Shown: positions 51,293 to 59,690 of the stretch, piece after piece
How positions within the stretch are numbered: the first letter of the stretch is position 1
How the letters are laid out: each line of letters opens with the position of its first letter
Program-made: the position numbers and the translations under genes
DNA from: Methylobacterium brachiatum
Lineage (GTDB): Bacteria > Pseudomonadota > Alphaproteobacteria > Rhizobiales > Beijerinckiaceae
Assembly (NCBI RefSeq): GCF_020523825.1
Contig: NZ_JAJALK010000010.1
Coordinates: 1-64,000 of the forward strand
Direction of reading: 5' to 3'
Length of the DNA stretch: 64,000 nt
The notes under the pieces: model-generated
What the model was told of the DNA's origin: nothing
What the model saw: only the letters and a program-made list of their open reading frames with translations
Databases searched by the model: none

Positions 51293-52093
51293 ATGAAAAT
51301 TGCCATCATTACACCGTCACGGCTTAAACGCTCGACGCTGGTCGGCAAATCCGATCTCTATTTTCTGGAGCATGCCGTTGCGAGCGCAGCGGCTCAAGAG
51401 CTCATCGATAAACAGATCACGATCCATTTCTTCGTTGGAATCGATGCGGATACCGTGATTCCGGCTCGGCTGGCCGACCATCCGCAACTCACATTCGTGC
51501 GGAGCGACTGCAAGGCCCAGGTTCCCGCATTGAATGCGGCAATCCGGGCCGTGGATGCCAGCTGGGACCTTGTCGGCTTCCTCGAGGACGACGACCGGTG
51601 GCTGCCGCAATATCTCGCCGTCGCCATCCGGGCCCTCGAGGGGTTCGATTTCGTCTCCTCGACTCAACTCGAGGTGAACGAGGCCGACGAGCCCGTCCGG
51701 ATCAACGATTTCCCGGCGCCGTCCGGTTGGCTCATGCGCCGCAGCACATTCGAGAAGGTCGGCGCGATCAATCCGGCCTCGAAGTGGCACTACGACAATG
51801 AGTGGCTCGGTCGCCTGGCCGAAACCGGCCTGCGTCGCGCCCATCTGGTCGAGGCAACGGCTCCGTGGACCATGGACGACGCCTTCCAGGTCCGTCCCTG
51901 GTTGGCGAACGTCCTACGTTTCGGCGGCCCGAACATCCACCTCGTGCGCCACGGCTTCGTCCTGCCGCTCGTGTACCGTCTCGTGCATCCGGGATCCGGG
52001 ACCTCGCATGTCGGTGGGGGCGGGACGGCCAAGACGGAGAGCAACGCGGAATACCAATGGCTCGTCGACCGCTTCGGTCGGATCCCGTGGTGA
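51293..52093 (+). CDS. Glycosyltransferase-like GT-A protein (GT2-type DDD motif)
   Basis: A 266-residue GT-A-fold protein. MKIAIITPSRL starts the nucleotide-binding strand, and LVGFLEDDDRWLPQYLAVAI carries the catalytic and metal-binding aspartates typical of family 2 glycosyltransferases. The C-terminal part (from about 180) has WTMDDAFQVRPWLANVLRFGG and little family support. Codon use and G+C are lower than in neighbouring genes, and the upstream region is AT-rich, which suggests recent acquisition. The ribosome site AGAAACAAG before the ATG is weak. Acceptor and sugar donor are unknown; an envelope or capsule role is likely for the family. Confidence 0.8.
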   Translation: MKIAIITPSRLKRSTLVGKSDLYFLEHAVASAAAQELIDKQITIHFFVGIDADTVIPARLADHPQLTFVRSDCKAQVPALNAAIRAVDASWDLVGFLEDDDRWLPQYLAVAIRALEGFDFVSSTQLEVNEADEPVRINDFPAPSGWLMRRSTFEKVGAINPASKWHYDNEWLGRLAETGLRRAHLVEATAPWTMDDAFQVRPWLANVLRFGGPNIHLVRHGFVLPLVYRLVHPGSGTSHVGGGGTAKTESNAEYQWLVDRFGRIPW

Positions 52094-52235
52094 GGCTGCA
52101 GCGCTCTGCCGGACTCGATCCCGTTGCGATCGGTCCGGCCTCTCACCCCTCCATGTGACGCCCCCGCGAGGGAGTGCTGGCCGCGACGTCGGGCCATTCT
52201 TCGCGGAAAATCTCAATCCGCGCTGCGAGAGCCGC

Positions 52236-52249
52236 AGCCTTCGAAGGCT
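52236..52249. terminator. 14-bp perfect palindrome near the glycosyltransferase/argE junction
   Basis: AGCCTTCGAAGGCT (52236-52249) lies 37 bases beyond the stop of the minus-strand deacetylase gene and 142 beyond that of the plus-strand gene. It may be a degenerate copy of the GCAGC-CCTCGAAGG repeat arm (compare 37241-37289) or a weak terminator stem without a T tract. Confidence 0.35.
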
Positions 52250-52286
52250 CCTCGCCGGGAAGCCCGCGCTTCGCTGCGCCGCGCCG

Positions 52287-53471
52287 TCAGCCCCGGCACG
52301 CCCGGATCAGCCGCCGGACGAACTCGGCGCAGGCGGCGAGCTCGTCCCGGGTCACGTATTCGTCGGCCTTGTGGGCCCGGGCGATCGAGCCCGGACCGAT
52401 CACCACCGCCGGCACGCCGCCCAGCCGCTCGAACAGCCCGCCCTCCGTCCCGTACGAAACCTTCCCGTGCGCGTTCCGCCCGGCCAGCCGCTTGGCCAGC
52501 GTCACGATCGCCGCCTCGGGGTCGGTGTCGAGGCCGGGATAGTCGATCAGCGGCTCGACCTCGACGCCGCAGGCCGGGTCCGTTTCCCGCATCAGCGGCG
52601 CCAGGATGTCGGTGGCGTAGGCGATCGCGGCCGCCGCCAGCGCCCCGGCATCGTCGGCGCCGATCGCCCGGTACTCGAACTCGACGCTGCAGGCATCCGG
52701 CACGATGTTGAGCGCCGAGCCGCCCCGGACCACGCTCGACAGGCCGGTGGTGTGGGGCACGTCGTAGAGCGGGTCGCGGGCCCCGTCCCGGGCGATCGCC
52801 TCCGCGGACAGCCGGACATGCTCGATGAAGCGGGCGGCGTATTCCACCGCGTTGACGCCCGCGGGCGCCAGGGCCGAATGGCTGGCCTTGCCCCGGAAGG
52901 TGAGGCGGGAAGCCGACTTGCCCTTGTGCCCGACCACCACGCCCATCCCGGTGGGCTCGCCGACGAAGCAGCCGAGCGGGCGCGGCCCCCGCTCCAGCAT
53001 TTGGGCGATCAGCGGCCGCACCCCGAGGCAGCCGACCTCCTCGTCGTACGAGATCGCGATGTGGAGCGGGGTGGCGAGTTCCGCCGCCGCCATCTCCGGG
53101 AGCAGCGCCAGGCAGACGGCGAGGAACCCCTTCATGTCCGAGGTGCCGCGCCCGTAGAGCCGGCCCGCCTCCTCCCGCAGCACGAACGGGTCCGACGACC
53201 AGGGCTGGCCCTCGGCCGGCACCACGTCGCTGTGCCCGGAGAGGACGTAGCCGGCCCGCGTCTCGAACGGGCCGACGCTGACGAGCAGGGCCGCCTTCGT
53301 GCCGGTGGCGTCGGGCACCCGCGCGACCGCGGCGCCGTGAGCGCGGCAGTAGCCTTCCGCCCAGTCGATCAGCGGCAGGTTCGAGCGGGCGCTCACGGTG
53401 TCGAAGGCCACCAGGGTCTCGAGCAGCGCGACCGGATCCTGCGCGGCGGGGTTTTCGGCGGCGATCGGCAT
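52287..53471 (-). CDS. argE: Acetylornithine deacetylase-like M20 amidohydrolase
   Basis: A 394-residue zinc peptidase-fold enzyme of the M20 family. SGHSDVVP holds the first zinc His-Asp, YGRGTSDMKGFLA the bridging Asp, and SYDEEVGCLGVRPL the catalytic Glu pair. The C-terminal metal His is in ARAHKADEYV. LSGHSDVVPAEGQPWSSDPF is typical of acetylornithine deacetylase ArgE. It would hydrolyse N-acetylornithine in arginine synthesis, though ArgE-like succinyl- or other acyl amino-acid hydrolases share the motifs. The ATG at 53471 begins MPIAAENPAAQDPVALLETLVAFDTVS as expected; upstream frame is not conserved. It stands alone. Confidence 0.88.
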   Translation of the reverse strand: MPIAAENPAAQDPVALLETLVAFDTVSARSNLPLIDWAEGYCRAHGAAVARVPDATGTKAALLVSVGPFETRAGYVLSGHSDVVPAEGQPWSSDPFVLREEAGRLYGRGTSDMKGFLAVCLALLPEMAAAELATPLHIAISYDEEVGCLGVRPLIAQMLERGPRPLGCFVGEPTGMGVVVGHKGKSASRLTFRGKASHSALAPAGVNAVEYAARFIEHVRLSAEAIARDGARDPLYDVPHTTGLSSVVRGGSALNIVPDACSVEFEYRAIGADDAGALAAAAIAYATDILAPLMRETDPACGVEVEPLIDYPGLDTDPEAAIVTLAKRLAGRNAHGKVSYGTEGGLFERLGGVPAVVIGPGSIARAHKADEYVTRDELAACAEFVRRLIRACRG

Positions 53472-53631
53472 CGGGCGGCTCGCATCGTCTCGGGGGGAGG
53501 GCGTCCCGCATCCTACGGGGTTTTCGCAAGTTCCGGACCGGCGAACACCGCCCTGCCCCGGGGATCGCCCCCGGAACCGGCGGCGCGGAGCCGCGTAGGC
53601 GCCGGAAAGCCCGCACAGCCGAGCCCGAACC

Positions 53632-53931
53632 ATGCGCCCCGCGTCCGTCCCGATCCTCGCGGCCCTCCTGCCGGCGGCGCTGCTGCTGACGCCCGCTCCG
53701 GCCGAGGCCCGCCCGCGCCCGCGGGAACCGCACCACCGCGTCGCGTCCGACATGGAGGCGACGCTGGCCCGCATGGCCGAGCGCGACCGGCTCCGGGGCT
53801 GGCGGTCGTGGCAGAGGCCCCGGCCCCGCGCGGGCATCCTTCACCCGGCAACGCGGGAGCGGGTCGCGGCCCCGCCCTTCACAGGATGGGGCTATGGCGG
53901 CACGATCCCGGGGGTCCGGCCCGGATTCTGA
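53632..53931 (+). CDS. Small secreted basic hypothetical protein
   Basis: A 99-residue protein. MRPASVPILAALLPAALLLTPAPAEA is a clear Sec signal peptide cut after about residue 26. The mature part is Arg-rich with a helical segment (ASDMEATLARMAERDRLRGW) and a Gly-rich tail (GWGYGGTIPGVRPGF). No family is recognised. It is divergent from argE and 36 bases before the HbpS-like gene, with which it may be co-transcribed. Confidence 0.6.
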   Translation: MRPASVPILAALLPAALLLTPAPAEARPRPREPHHRVASDMEATLARMAERDRLRGWRSWQRPRPRAGILHPATRERVAAPPFTGWGYGGTIPGVRPGF

Positions 53932-53967
53932 CACCTCCCCGCCCTGACTCCGCGTCCGAGGATTGCG

Positions 53968-54402
53968 ATGCCTGCCCCCACCCGCCCCGCCGCCCGGCTC
54001 ACCCATGCCGCGGCCCTGACCGTCCTCCAGGCGGCCATCGCCCACGCGGAGGCGATCGGGGTGCCGGAGAACGTCGCCGTGGTCGATGCCGACGGCAACC
54101 TGCTCGCCTTCCTGCGCATGGACGGCGCCAAGCTGCTGTCGCGCGAGAGCGCGCTCGCCAAGGCGGTTACCGCCGCCTCGAACGGCGCCGCCACCGGCCG
54201 GCTCCCGGCCGATCTCGCCGTGACGGTCGCCCTCGCCTCCGGCAGCCGCCTGACCAACCTCCCGGGCGGCCTGCCGATCGTGATCGACGGCGCCTGCCTG
54301 GGGGGCATCGGGGTCGGCTCCGGCGCCAGCGACCAGGACGTGGCGGTGGCCCGCGCCGGCCTGCGGGCGATCGGCGCGCAGGATCCCGATCCCGCGGCCT
54401 GA
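53968..54402 (+). CDS. HbpS/GlcG (DUF336) family protein
   Basis: A 144-residue protein of the heme-binding HbpS/GlcG family. LTHAAALTVLQAAIAHAEAIGVPENVAVVDADGNLLAFLRMDGA matches the N-terminal half, and GGLPIVIDGACLGGIGVGSGASDQDVAVARAGL the C-terminal half. Members act in heme sensing, oxidative stress or glycolate metabolism, but many roles are unknown. No signal peptide is visible. It precedes the hydrolase gene by 69 bases in the same direction. Confidence 0.85.
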   Translation: MPAPTRPAARLTHAAALTVLQAAIAHAEAIGVPENVAVVDADGNLLAFLRMDGAKLLSRESALAKAVTAASNGAATGRLPADLAVTVALASGSRLTNLPGGLPIVIDGACLGGIGVGSGASDQDVAVARAGLRAIGAQDPDPAA

Positions 54403-54471
54403 GAACCGGGCGGCTCGACCCGGGTCCGGCGGCCTGTCATGGTGTGGCGGGAGGCCGGGAGGCAACCCACG

Positions 54472-55338
54472 ATGGTTCTCGACTTCCGCCTGGACGATCC
54501 GACCCCGGCCGATCCGCGCCGCCGCTGGGCCGAGCTCGACCGGGACGCGCGCAGCGCCTGCTACGACAACACCCGCGCGGTGGCCGACAGCGCCGCCCAG
54601 GTGGCCGCCCGCGACGCCGCCTCGGCCGCCTACCGGGCCCGGCATCCGGCGGGCCTCGACATCCCGTACGGCCCCGGCCCCCGCAACGCCCTCGACCTCT
54701 ACCCGGCCCGCGACGCCTCGGCGCCCGGCCTGATCTTCCTCCATGGCGGCTACTGGCAGCGCGGCGCCCGCGAGCTGTTCGCCTGCTTCGCCGAGGGGCC
54801 GAACGCCGCCGGCTGGTCGGTGGCGCTGGTCGGCTACACCCTCGCCCCGGAGGCGAGCCTGACCCGGATCGCGGCCGAGATCGGCGCGGCGCTCGACTGG
54901 ATCGGCGCGCAGGGACCCGCGCACGGGATCGGCGGCCCCCTGGTCCTGGCCGGCTGGTCGGCGGGCGGGCTGCTGACCGCCCTGCAGCTCGGCCACCCGG
55001 CGATCGCCGCGGGGCTCGCGATCTCGGGCGTCTACGATCTCGCGCCGATCCGTGAGACTACCCTGGACGACAAGCTCGGCCTCACGGAGGCGGAGGTCGA
55101 GACCCTGTCGCCGCTGCGCCTGCCGGTGGTGGGCAAGCCGCTCTGCCTCGCCTATGGCAGCCGCGAGCTGCCGGCCCTGATCCACGATGCCCGCAACCTG
55201 CACGCCCTGCGGGCGGCGGCCCATGCGCCGGGTCCCCTGCTGCCGGTGCCCGGGGCCGAGCATTTCTCGGTGCTCGGCGAGCTGCGTCGGCCGGACGAGA
55301 TCCTGGTGCGGGCGGCGCATGCGCTGCTCGGCGGCTGA
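54472..55338 (+). CDS. Alpha/beta hydrolase, kynurenine formamidase-like
   Basis: A 288-residue alpha/beta hydrolase. The oxyanion motif HGGYWQRGAR and nucleophile elbow GWSAGG (Ser161) are typical of esterases and of the carboxylesterase-type kynurenine formamidases. The catalytic His is in GAEHFSVL (His265), and the acid is probably Asp after the last strand. LDFRLDDPTPADPRRRWAELDRD leads the protein as in that family. A small esterase role is just as possible. The ATG at 54472 avoids a long in-frame upstream part with no conservation. Confidence 0.75.
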   Translation: MVLDFRLDDPTPADPRRRWAELDRDARSACYDNTRAVADSAAQVAARDAASAAYRARHPAGLDIPYGPGPRNALDLYPARDASAPGLIFLHGGYWQRGARELFACFAEGPNAAGWSVALVGYTLAPEASLTRIAAEIGAALDWIGAQGPAHGIGGPLVLAGWSAGGLLTALQLGHPAIAAGLAISGVYDLAPIRETTLDDKLGLTEAEVETLSPLRLPVVGKPLCLAYGSRELPALIHDARNLHALRAAAHAPGPLLPVPGAEHFSVLGELRRPDEILVRAAHALLGG

Positions 55339-55741
55339 GCGCCCGCGCCGACGTCCGCGCGGCATCACGGACCGCCGTTTCGCCGGACACGCCGCCCCTG
55401 CGGAAGACCCTGCGGAGGGGTGAGATCGCGCACGGGCCCGGCCTGGACGGGTCCCGTCCGGAGCCGGTCGCCTTCATCCCCGCCCCTCCCCCGCCCCGGA
55501 CCGGGCGGCCGCGATCCCGCAGCGCGAACCGGATCGGGGCCGGTTAATCCACCGGTTCGACAGGCCTCGGGTTGCCGCGTGCGGTCACGCACCAAGTCGA
55601 TCAGCAAATCGGATTAAATTTTACATCGATCTACTGTGCTTATCCGCACATCTACTTGGATCGTCCGAAGCTATGTTGGGTTCATCGGCACAGGACGCGG
55701 TGTCCCGAGCCAGCATGACGAACACAGGCGGAGAGCTTCAC
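55339..55741. other. 403-base region with AT-rich promoter-like part
   Basis: No gene is supported. The right half (about 55605-55680) is AT-rich, with AAATCGGATTAAATTTTACA at 55605-55624, and is the best place for a promoter of the following small secreted protein gene. Confidence 0.4.
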
Positions 55742-56050
55742 ATGACGCGCACCACAACCCAGCGCATCCTGACCCTCGGCCTCCTGGCCGGTGCCCTCGC
55801 CCTGCCGATGGCGGCCCAGGCCGGCGAGGGTGGCGGCGGCAGCCGGCAGGCCGCCGGCGGCGGCCACATGAGCTCCTATGTCAGCGATCCCTCCCACGAT
55901 CCGCGCTCCCTGCATTCGCAGCGCGTGGGCAGCGGCCAGCTGCTCGGTGCCCCGATGCTGCATGACCGGGGCCACGCCACGGTCGCGCGCCGCAGCGTGA
56001 TCGATCCGCACTGGGCTTCCGGGCATGTCGAGCGCCGCACCCGGCGCTGA
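55742..56050 (+). CDS. Small secreted Gly/Ser/His-rich hypothetical protein
   Basis: A 102-residue protein. MTRTTTQRILTLGLLAGALALPMAAQA is a Sec signal peptide cut after about residue 27. The mature protein is rich in Gly, Ser, His and Arg (GEGGGGSRQAAGGGHMSSYVSD, then VIDPHWASGHVERRTRR) with no cysteines. No family is recognised. It is preceded by an AT-rich promoter-like stretch. Function unknown. Confidence 0.6.
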   Translation: MTRTTTQRILTLGLLAGALALPMAAQAGEGGGGSRQAAGGGHMSSYVSDPSHDPRSLHSQRVGSGQLLGAPMLHDRGHATVARRSVIDPHWASGHVERRTRR

Positions 56051-56292
56051 CCCCGCGTAAGACCCGGCGCCGCGTCCCGCATCCGATATCCGGGACGCGG
56101 CGCCGGATCCGTAGAGCCCCCCTGTCGGGATGGTGCCCGAGCCCCCGGGTCGGGCGGTCCCATCCGAAGGCCCGCATCGCCGGAGGGGCCCGCACCGCCA
56201 TGCCGAGACGGCGCGGCGCCCGGGCTCCCCCGTGCCGGCCCCTGTTCGCCCCTCCCTCACAGCCCGATCTCTCGCCGCCGAAGGCCATATCC

Positions 56293-56970
56293 GTGAACAG
56301 CATCATCCAGGGCATCGCCAGCTTCCAGGGCAGCGTCTTCCCGGGCCAGCGCCAGATGTACCAGCAGCTGGTGCGCGACGGTCAGCACCCGAGCGCGCTG
56401 ATCATCGCCTGCGCCGATTCCCGGGTCGCGCCCGAGCACATCACCCAGGCGGGCCCGGGCGACCTGTTCGTCTGCCGCAACGCCGGCAACATCGTGCCCC
56501 CGGCCTCCGACGTGGTCGGCGGCGTCTCCTCGGCGATCGAGTATGCCGTGGTGGCGCTGGGGGTGCGCGACATCGTGATCTGCGGCCATTCCGATTGCGG
56601 CGCCATGAGCGGCCTGATGAAGCCGGACCTCCTGAAGAAGATGCCCAGCGTCGCGGCCTGGCTGCGCCACGCCGAGGCCGCCGAGCGGATCGTCTGCGAG
56701 GCCTATCCCGAGGGGATGGATCCGCAGGAGCGCCACCGGGCCCTCGCCCTGGAGAACGTGGTGGTCCAGCTCGCCAACCTACGCACCCATCCGAGCGTCG
56801 CCGCCGGCCTGGCCAGGGGCGTCCTGCGCCTGCACGGCTGGTTCTTCGAGATCGAGTCCGGCGCGCTCCTGGCCTATGACGGCACGACCGGGCGGTTCCG
56901 GCCGATCGCCGAGGTGGACATGCCCGTGGCCCAGTCGCCCCTGCCGGGGGACCGGATGCGCGCCGCGTGA
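56293..56970 (+). CDS. can: Beta-carbonic anhydrase
   Basis: A 225-residue zinc enzyme that interconverts CO2 and bicarbonate. Zinc ligands are Cys40 and Asp42 (ACADSRV), His99 and Cys102 (GHSDCGA), with Arg44 beside Asp42, as in the plant-type beta-class. PGDLFVCRNAGNIVPP is another family signature. Methylotrophs and other autotrophic or heterotrophic bacteria need the enzyme for carboxylation reactions. The GTG at 56293 begins at VNSIIQGIASFQ, the usual family start; the upstream frame has no conservation. Confidence 0.95.
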   Translation: MNSIIQGIASFQGSVFPGQRQMYQQLVRDGQHPSALIIACADSRVAPEHITQAGPGDLFVCRNAGNIVPPASDVVGGVSSAIEYAVVALGVRDIVICGHSDCGAMSGLMKPDLLKKMPSVAAWLRHAEAAERIVCEAYPEGMDPQERHRALALENVVVQLANLRTHPSVAAGLARGVLRLHGWFFEIESGALLAYDGTTGRFRPIAEVDMPVAQSPLPGDRMRAA

Positions 56971-57228
56971 GCGCCCACCCGCGCCGCGGCCGGCCCGGCG
57001 AGACGCGGGCACGGCCCGCCCGGACCGGATGTCGCAGCGCCGACGATTGATCACGACCCGGGCCGAAAACTTTGTCCGCCCGTATAGCCTCTTCGACCCA
57101 AGATCTTCGCATCCGGTTAAGCTTGAATCTTCGCGCCCTTTTAAGACGCCGCCGCCACACTCGCCCGGTCCGCTCGACCCGCGGCCCGGGATCCGGCGGA
57201 CATGCGTCTTCGGCAGGGAGCTTCGTCG

Positions 57229-57540
57229 ATGTTCAGGTTCCTCGCGGCCCCGGTCGCCTGCCTGGCCCTGGCCGGAATCGCCGCGGCGCAGGACCGGACC
57301 GAGAGCGTCCAACCGGTGGCGGTGATCCCGGGGCCGGAGGCGCAGCGCCCGGACCCCGCGTCCCGCATCCCCCTCGACAGCCTCGCCCTCCGTCACCCGG
57401 AGCCCGAGGCCGCCCAGACCACCGCGTCCCTGAAGAGCCCGGCAGATCTGCCCAGAGAGGCGCTCAGGCCGGTCCCCAAGCCCTGGTGCGCGCAGGAGAG
57501 ACGCGTCGGCACCGGCGCGGGCTTCTGCCTGATCAACTGA
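57229..57540 (+). CDS. Small secreted hypothetical protein with two cysteines
   Basis: A 103-residue protein. MFRFLAAPVACLALAGIAAAQ is a Sec signal peptide, cut after Ala20 or Gln21. The mature part has a Pro/Arg/Glu-rich middle and a C-terminal KPWCAQERRVGTGAGFCLIN, where two cysteines could form a disulfide. No family is recognised. An AT-rich stretch with GACTTTGT-like promoters lies upstream at about 57060-57150. It points toward the repA operon, ending 100 bases before the partner gene. Confidence 0.55.
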   Translation: MFRFLAAPVACLALAGIAAAQDRTESVQPVAVIPGPEAQRPDPASRIPLDSLALRHPEPEAAQTTASLKSPADLPREALRPVPKPWCAQERRVGTGAGFCLIN

Positions 57541-57639
57541 AGCGCCTGCCGACGCCCGGGACGGCGGTTTGCGGCAGCGGGCCCGTGCCCTCGGGGACGC
57601 CGCAAGCCAGATCGCGTCGCCGCGCACCCAGCCTCGTTC

Positions 57640-58284
57640 TCAAGCCTCCGGATCCGGGTCCCGCTCGAATGGGGGATCGGCCTCTCCGGCCAGGGCGTAG
57701 GTGGCCTCGGCGACGCGGCGCAGGGGCCCGCCGGATCCGGCCCGCTTCCACAGCCGGGTGTTGAGCGCCGCCACCGGATCGCGCCCCGGCAGGCTGAAGC
57801 CGCGGGCCAGGAGGATCTCCAGGATCTCGGCCGCGTGCAACGGCCGACCGGCCTCCAGGATTGCCCCGCAGGCCGCCTCCACCAGCGCCCGGCCGTAGCG
57901 GCGCGCGGCCGCCGCATCCTCCGTGAAAGCGATCGCCGGCGGGATCCCGGCCGGCTCCTCGTGCGGTGGAACGGGTCGGGTCTCCTGGTCTGGGATGTCC
58001 CAGGCCTCGGGCGCGGCCGGGCTCGGCCGGGCGGTGGGCGGCGGGCTGGTCTCGACGGGGATGCCCCGGGCTGCGGCAGGCCGCGGTTCCGGCGCCGGAC
58101 GGGCGGCGTGGCCCGCGTCGCGGCCTTCGTCCCGATCGAGGACGGCCGACCCACTCCCCGCCCCCTTCAGCCGCCGGCCGAGCTCCCGGTAGAGCACGAG
58201 ATCGGCGATCTCGCGGTCGAGCGCCTCACGCTGCCGGCGCAACGCGGCGAGCCGCGCCTCGATCTCCTCGTCCGACAGGCCCAT
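57640..58284 (-). CDS. HARE-HTH-like DNA-binding protein, repA operon partner
   Basis: A 214-residue protein. MGLSDEEIEARLAALRRQREALDREIADLVLYRELGRRL is an N-terminal coiled coil. The middle (about 45-125) is disordered and Pro/Ala-rich. The C-terminal part (about 125-200), CGAILEAGRPLHAAEILEILLARGFSLPGRDPVAALNTRLWKRAGSGGPLRRVAEATYAL, resembles the HARE-HTH winged helix of restriction and replication proteins. It follows repA on the same strand by 137 bases, with a phased TTCC cluster in between. A role in replicon control or partition is possible but unproven. Confidence 0.55.
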   Translation of the reverse strand: MGLSDEEIEARLAALRRQREALDREIADLVLYRELGRRLKGAGSGSAVLDRDEGRDAGHAARPAPEPRPAAARGIPVETSPPPTARPSPAAPEAWDIPDQETRPVPPHEEPAGIPPAIAFTEDAAAARRYGRALVEAACGAILEAGRPLHAAEILEILLARGFSLPGRDPVAALNTRLWKRAGSGGPLRRVAEATYALAGEADPPFERDPDPEA

Positions 58285-58290
58285 GTCACG

Positions 58291-58451
58291 TTCCCTTCAG
58301 CAGGACGGAATATGTAGCCTGTTCCGAACGCCTAGGGAATAGCCTTTCTTCGTTCCGTTGCGTCGGCAGCCAGCCGCTCAAGGTGATTGACCGCTTCCGG
58401 AAGGGAATTAGCTACGTTCCCTCAAATTCCCTGCCGGCGCGCTTTCATTCC
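58291..58451. promoter_or_regulatory. Helix-phased TTCC box cluster between repA and its partner gene
   Basis: TTCC occurs on the plus strand at 58291, 58322, 58353, 58395, 58417, 58427 and 58448. Spacings are 31, 31, 42, 22, 10 and 21 bases, close to whole turns of DNA. Most boxes read GTTCC or ATTCC, often with a following C or G. Three GGAA boxes (58307, 58336, 58404) are inverted copies. The last two boxes lie inside the repA coding end. This looks like an array for a DNA-binding protein, perhaps the adjacent HARE-HTH-like product or RepA itself. Chance cannot be excluded without comparison. Confidence 0.45.
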
Positions 58452-59522
58452 CTTCGTGGAGGCCGGGCGTGGCGGCACCAGCAGGGCGCTCGGATCGGCC
58501 GGGTGCAGGGTCAGGCCGCCATCGTCGAGCACGATCGGCAGGCGCGGGAACACCTCGCGCAGATGCGCCAGATCGGCCTTGAACGCCTGCCGGAAGCTGC
58601 GGATCGAGGCGTTCTCGGCGCCGAACTGTGCGTGCAGGTTGCCCCAGGTCAGCCGCAGCGGCCGTTGCAGGGCCCGCAGCCGGTAGCCGGTCCAGAACAG
58701 CAGGTCGAGCTTGCGCGCCGAGCCGGAGAAGGCCCGCGCCGCCCGCACGTCGACCGGCAGGGCGTGCTTGATCAGCGTCTCGTAGAATTCCGGGTCGAAC
58801 CGGACCGTCCGGCCCGCCTCCTCCTCGCCCTCGCCGGCGCGCGGACGCCACAATTCCAGGCTGCGGAACGGCGGGACGTTGAGGGTGGTGGCGCTGTCGC
58901 GCCCGTCCCAGAGACCGATCTGCATGGTGCAGGCGGCCAGCCGGTTCAGCTGTTCCTTGAACTGCCGGATGGTGCCGCGCTCGCCGCCGGTCACCGCGAA
59001 CCCCATCTCGCGCATGAAGCCCGAGAGCGTCTCGGCGACCTTCACGGTGGGGCTGCGCTGGCGCACCGCCTCGGTGCAGAGGTGCAGCAGCACCAGCCGG
59101 GCCTTCGGCCCGTAGGGCAGCCCCTGGGGCTCGAAGGCGCCGGTCTCCGGATCCTTGATCCGCCCGGCCATCAGGCTCAGCGAGTTGCGCCCGTAGGTGC
59201 GGGAGAATTCCCGCACCGGCCCGGGATCGCGATAGGGCAGGCCGCAGAGCGCCAGCACCGAGTGGATGTGCTGCAGGCTCGAGGGCAGCGCCGGCTCGCT
59301 CTCGATGACGAGGCGCACCGCGTCGCGGCGGCGCTGGTCGCGCGACAGCTGGGCGCGGCGGAGCTCCTGCTCCCCGAGAACGGCGGCCTCGGCATCGCGC
59401 GCGCGCTGGCGGTGCAGCACGTGCTCGACGATCTGGGCGAACAGGAAGCCACCGCGCGCCGCCTCGATCTCGGCCCGCAGATCCGCGTCGTGGATCGCGG
59501 CAATCTTTTCCTCGACGCCCAT
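58422..59522 (-). CDS. repA: RepA-type plasmid replication initiator
   Basis: A 366-residue protein of the alphaproteobacterial RepA_C (plasmid encoding RepA) family. Central signatures are GLPYGPKARLVLLHLCTEAVR, then TVKVAETLSGFMREMGFAVTGGERGTIRQFKEQLNRLAA, and LPVDVRAARAF with KLDLLFWTGYRLRAL in the C-terminal domain. Such proteins bind iterons and open the origin. Length matches family members. The ATG at 59522 follows the iteron side of the gene, and seven iterons lie 169 to 390 bases upstream. It is surrounded by housekeeping genes (rlmB, carbonic anhydrase), so it looks chromosomal or carried on a large essential replicon. It starts an operon with the HARE-HTH-like gene. Confidence 0.85.
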   Translation of the reverse strand: MGVEEKIAAIHDADLRAEIEAARGGFLFAQIVEHVLHRQRARDAEAAVLGEQELRRAQLSRDQRRRDAVRLVIESEPALPSSLQHIHSVLALCGLPYRDPGPVREFSRTYGRNSLSLMAGRIKDPETGAFEPQGLPYGPKARLVLLHLCTEAVRQRSPTVKVAETLSGFMREMGFAVTGGERGTIRQFKEQLNRLAACTMQIGLWDGRDSATTLNVPPFRSLELWRPRAGEGEEEAGRTVRFDPEFYETLIKHALPVDVRAARAFSGSARKLDLLFWTGYRLRALQRPLRLTWGNLHAQFGAENASIRSFRQAFKADLAHLREVFPRLPIVLDDGGLTLHPADPSALLVPPRPASTKGMKARRQGI

Positions 59523-59690
59523 CGCCCCTCAGCCCGAGCCGCACGCGGGCACGCCCCTCCAACAGGCGGAGAGGCGGCCCGATCCTGCCATGCCACGATT
59601 CGCCCGCCGGGGCTCCGGTCCGATCCGGCTTGTCCCGGCAATCCACGCTTCCCCGAGGCCTGTCGCGAGGATCTCCCGGGCGGCAGCCGC

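Noticed and set aside
51106..51327. 73-residue frame before the glycosyltransferase gene
   Set aside because: Overlaps the start of that gene, has no ribosome site and no family features; most of it is AT-rich leader DNA.
51798..55368. Two overlapping frames above 1000 codons, one on each strand, across argE and the hydrolase
   Set aside because: They span several real genes with recognised active sites; composition shows shadow frames.
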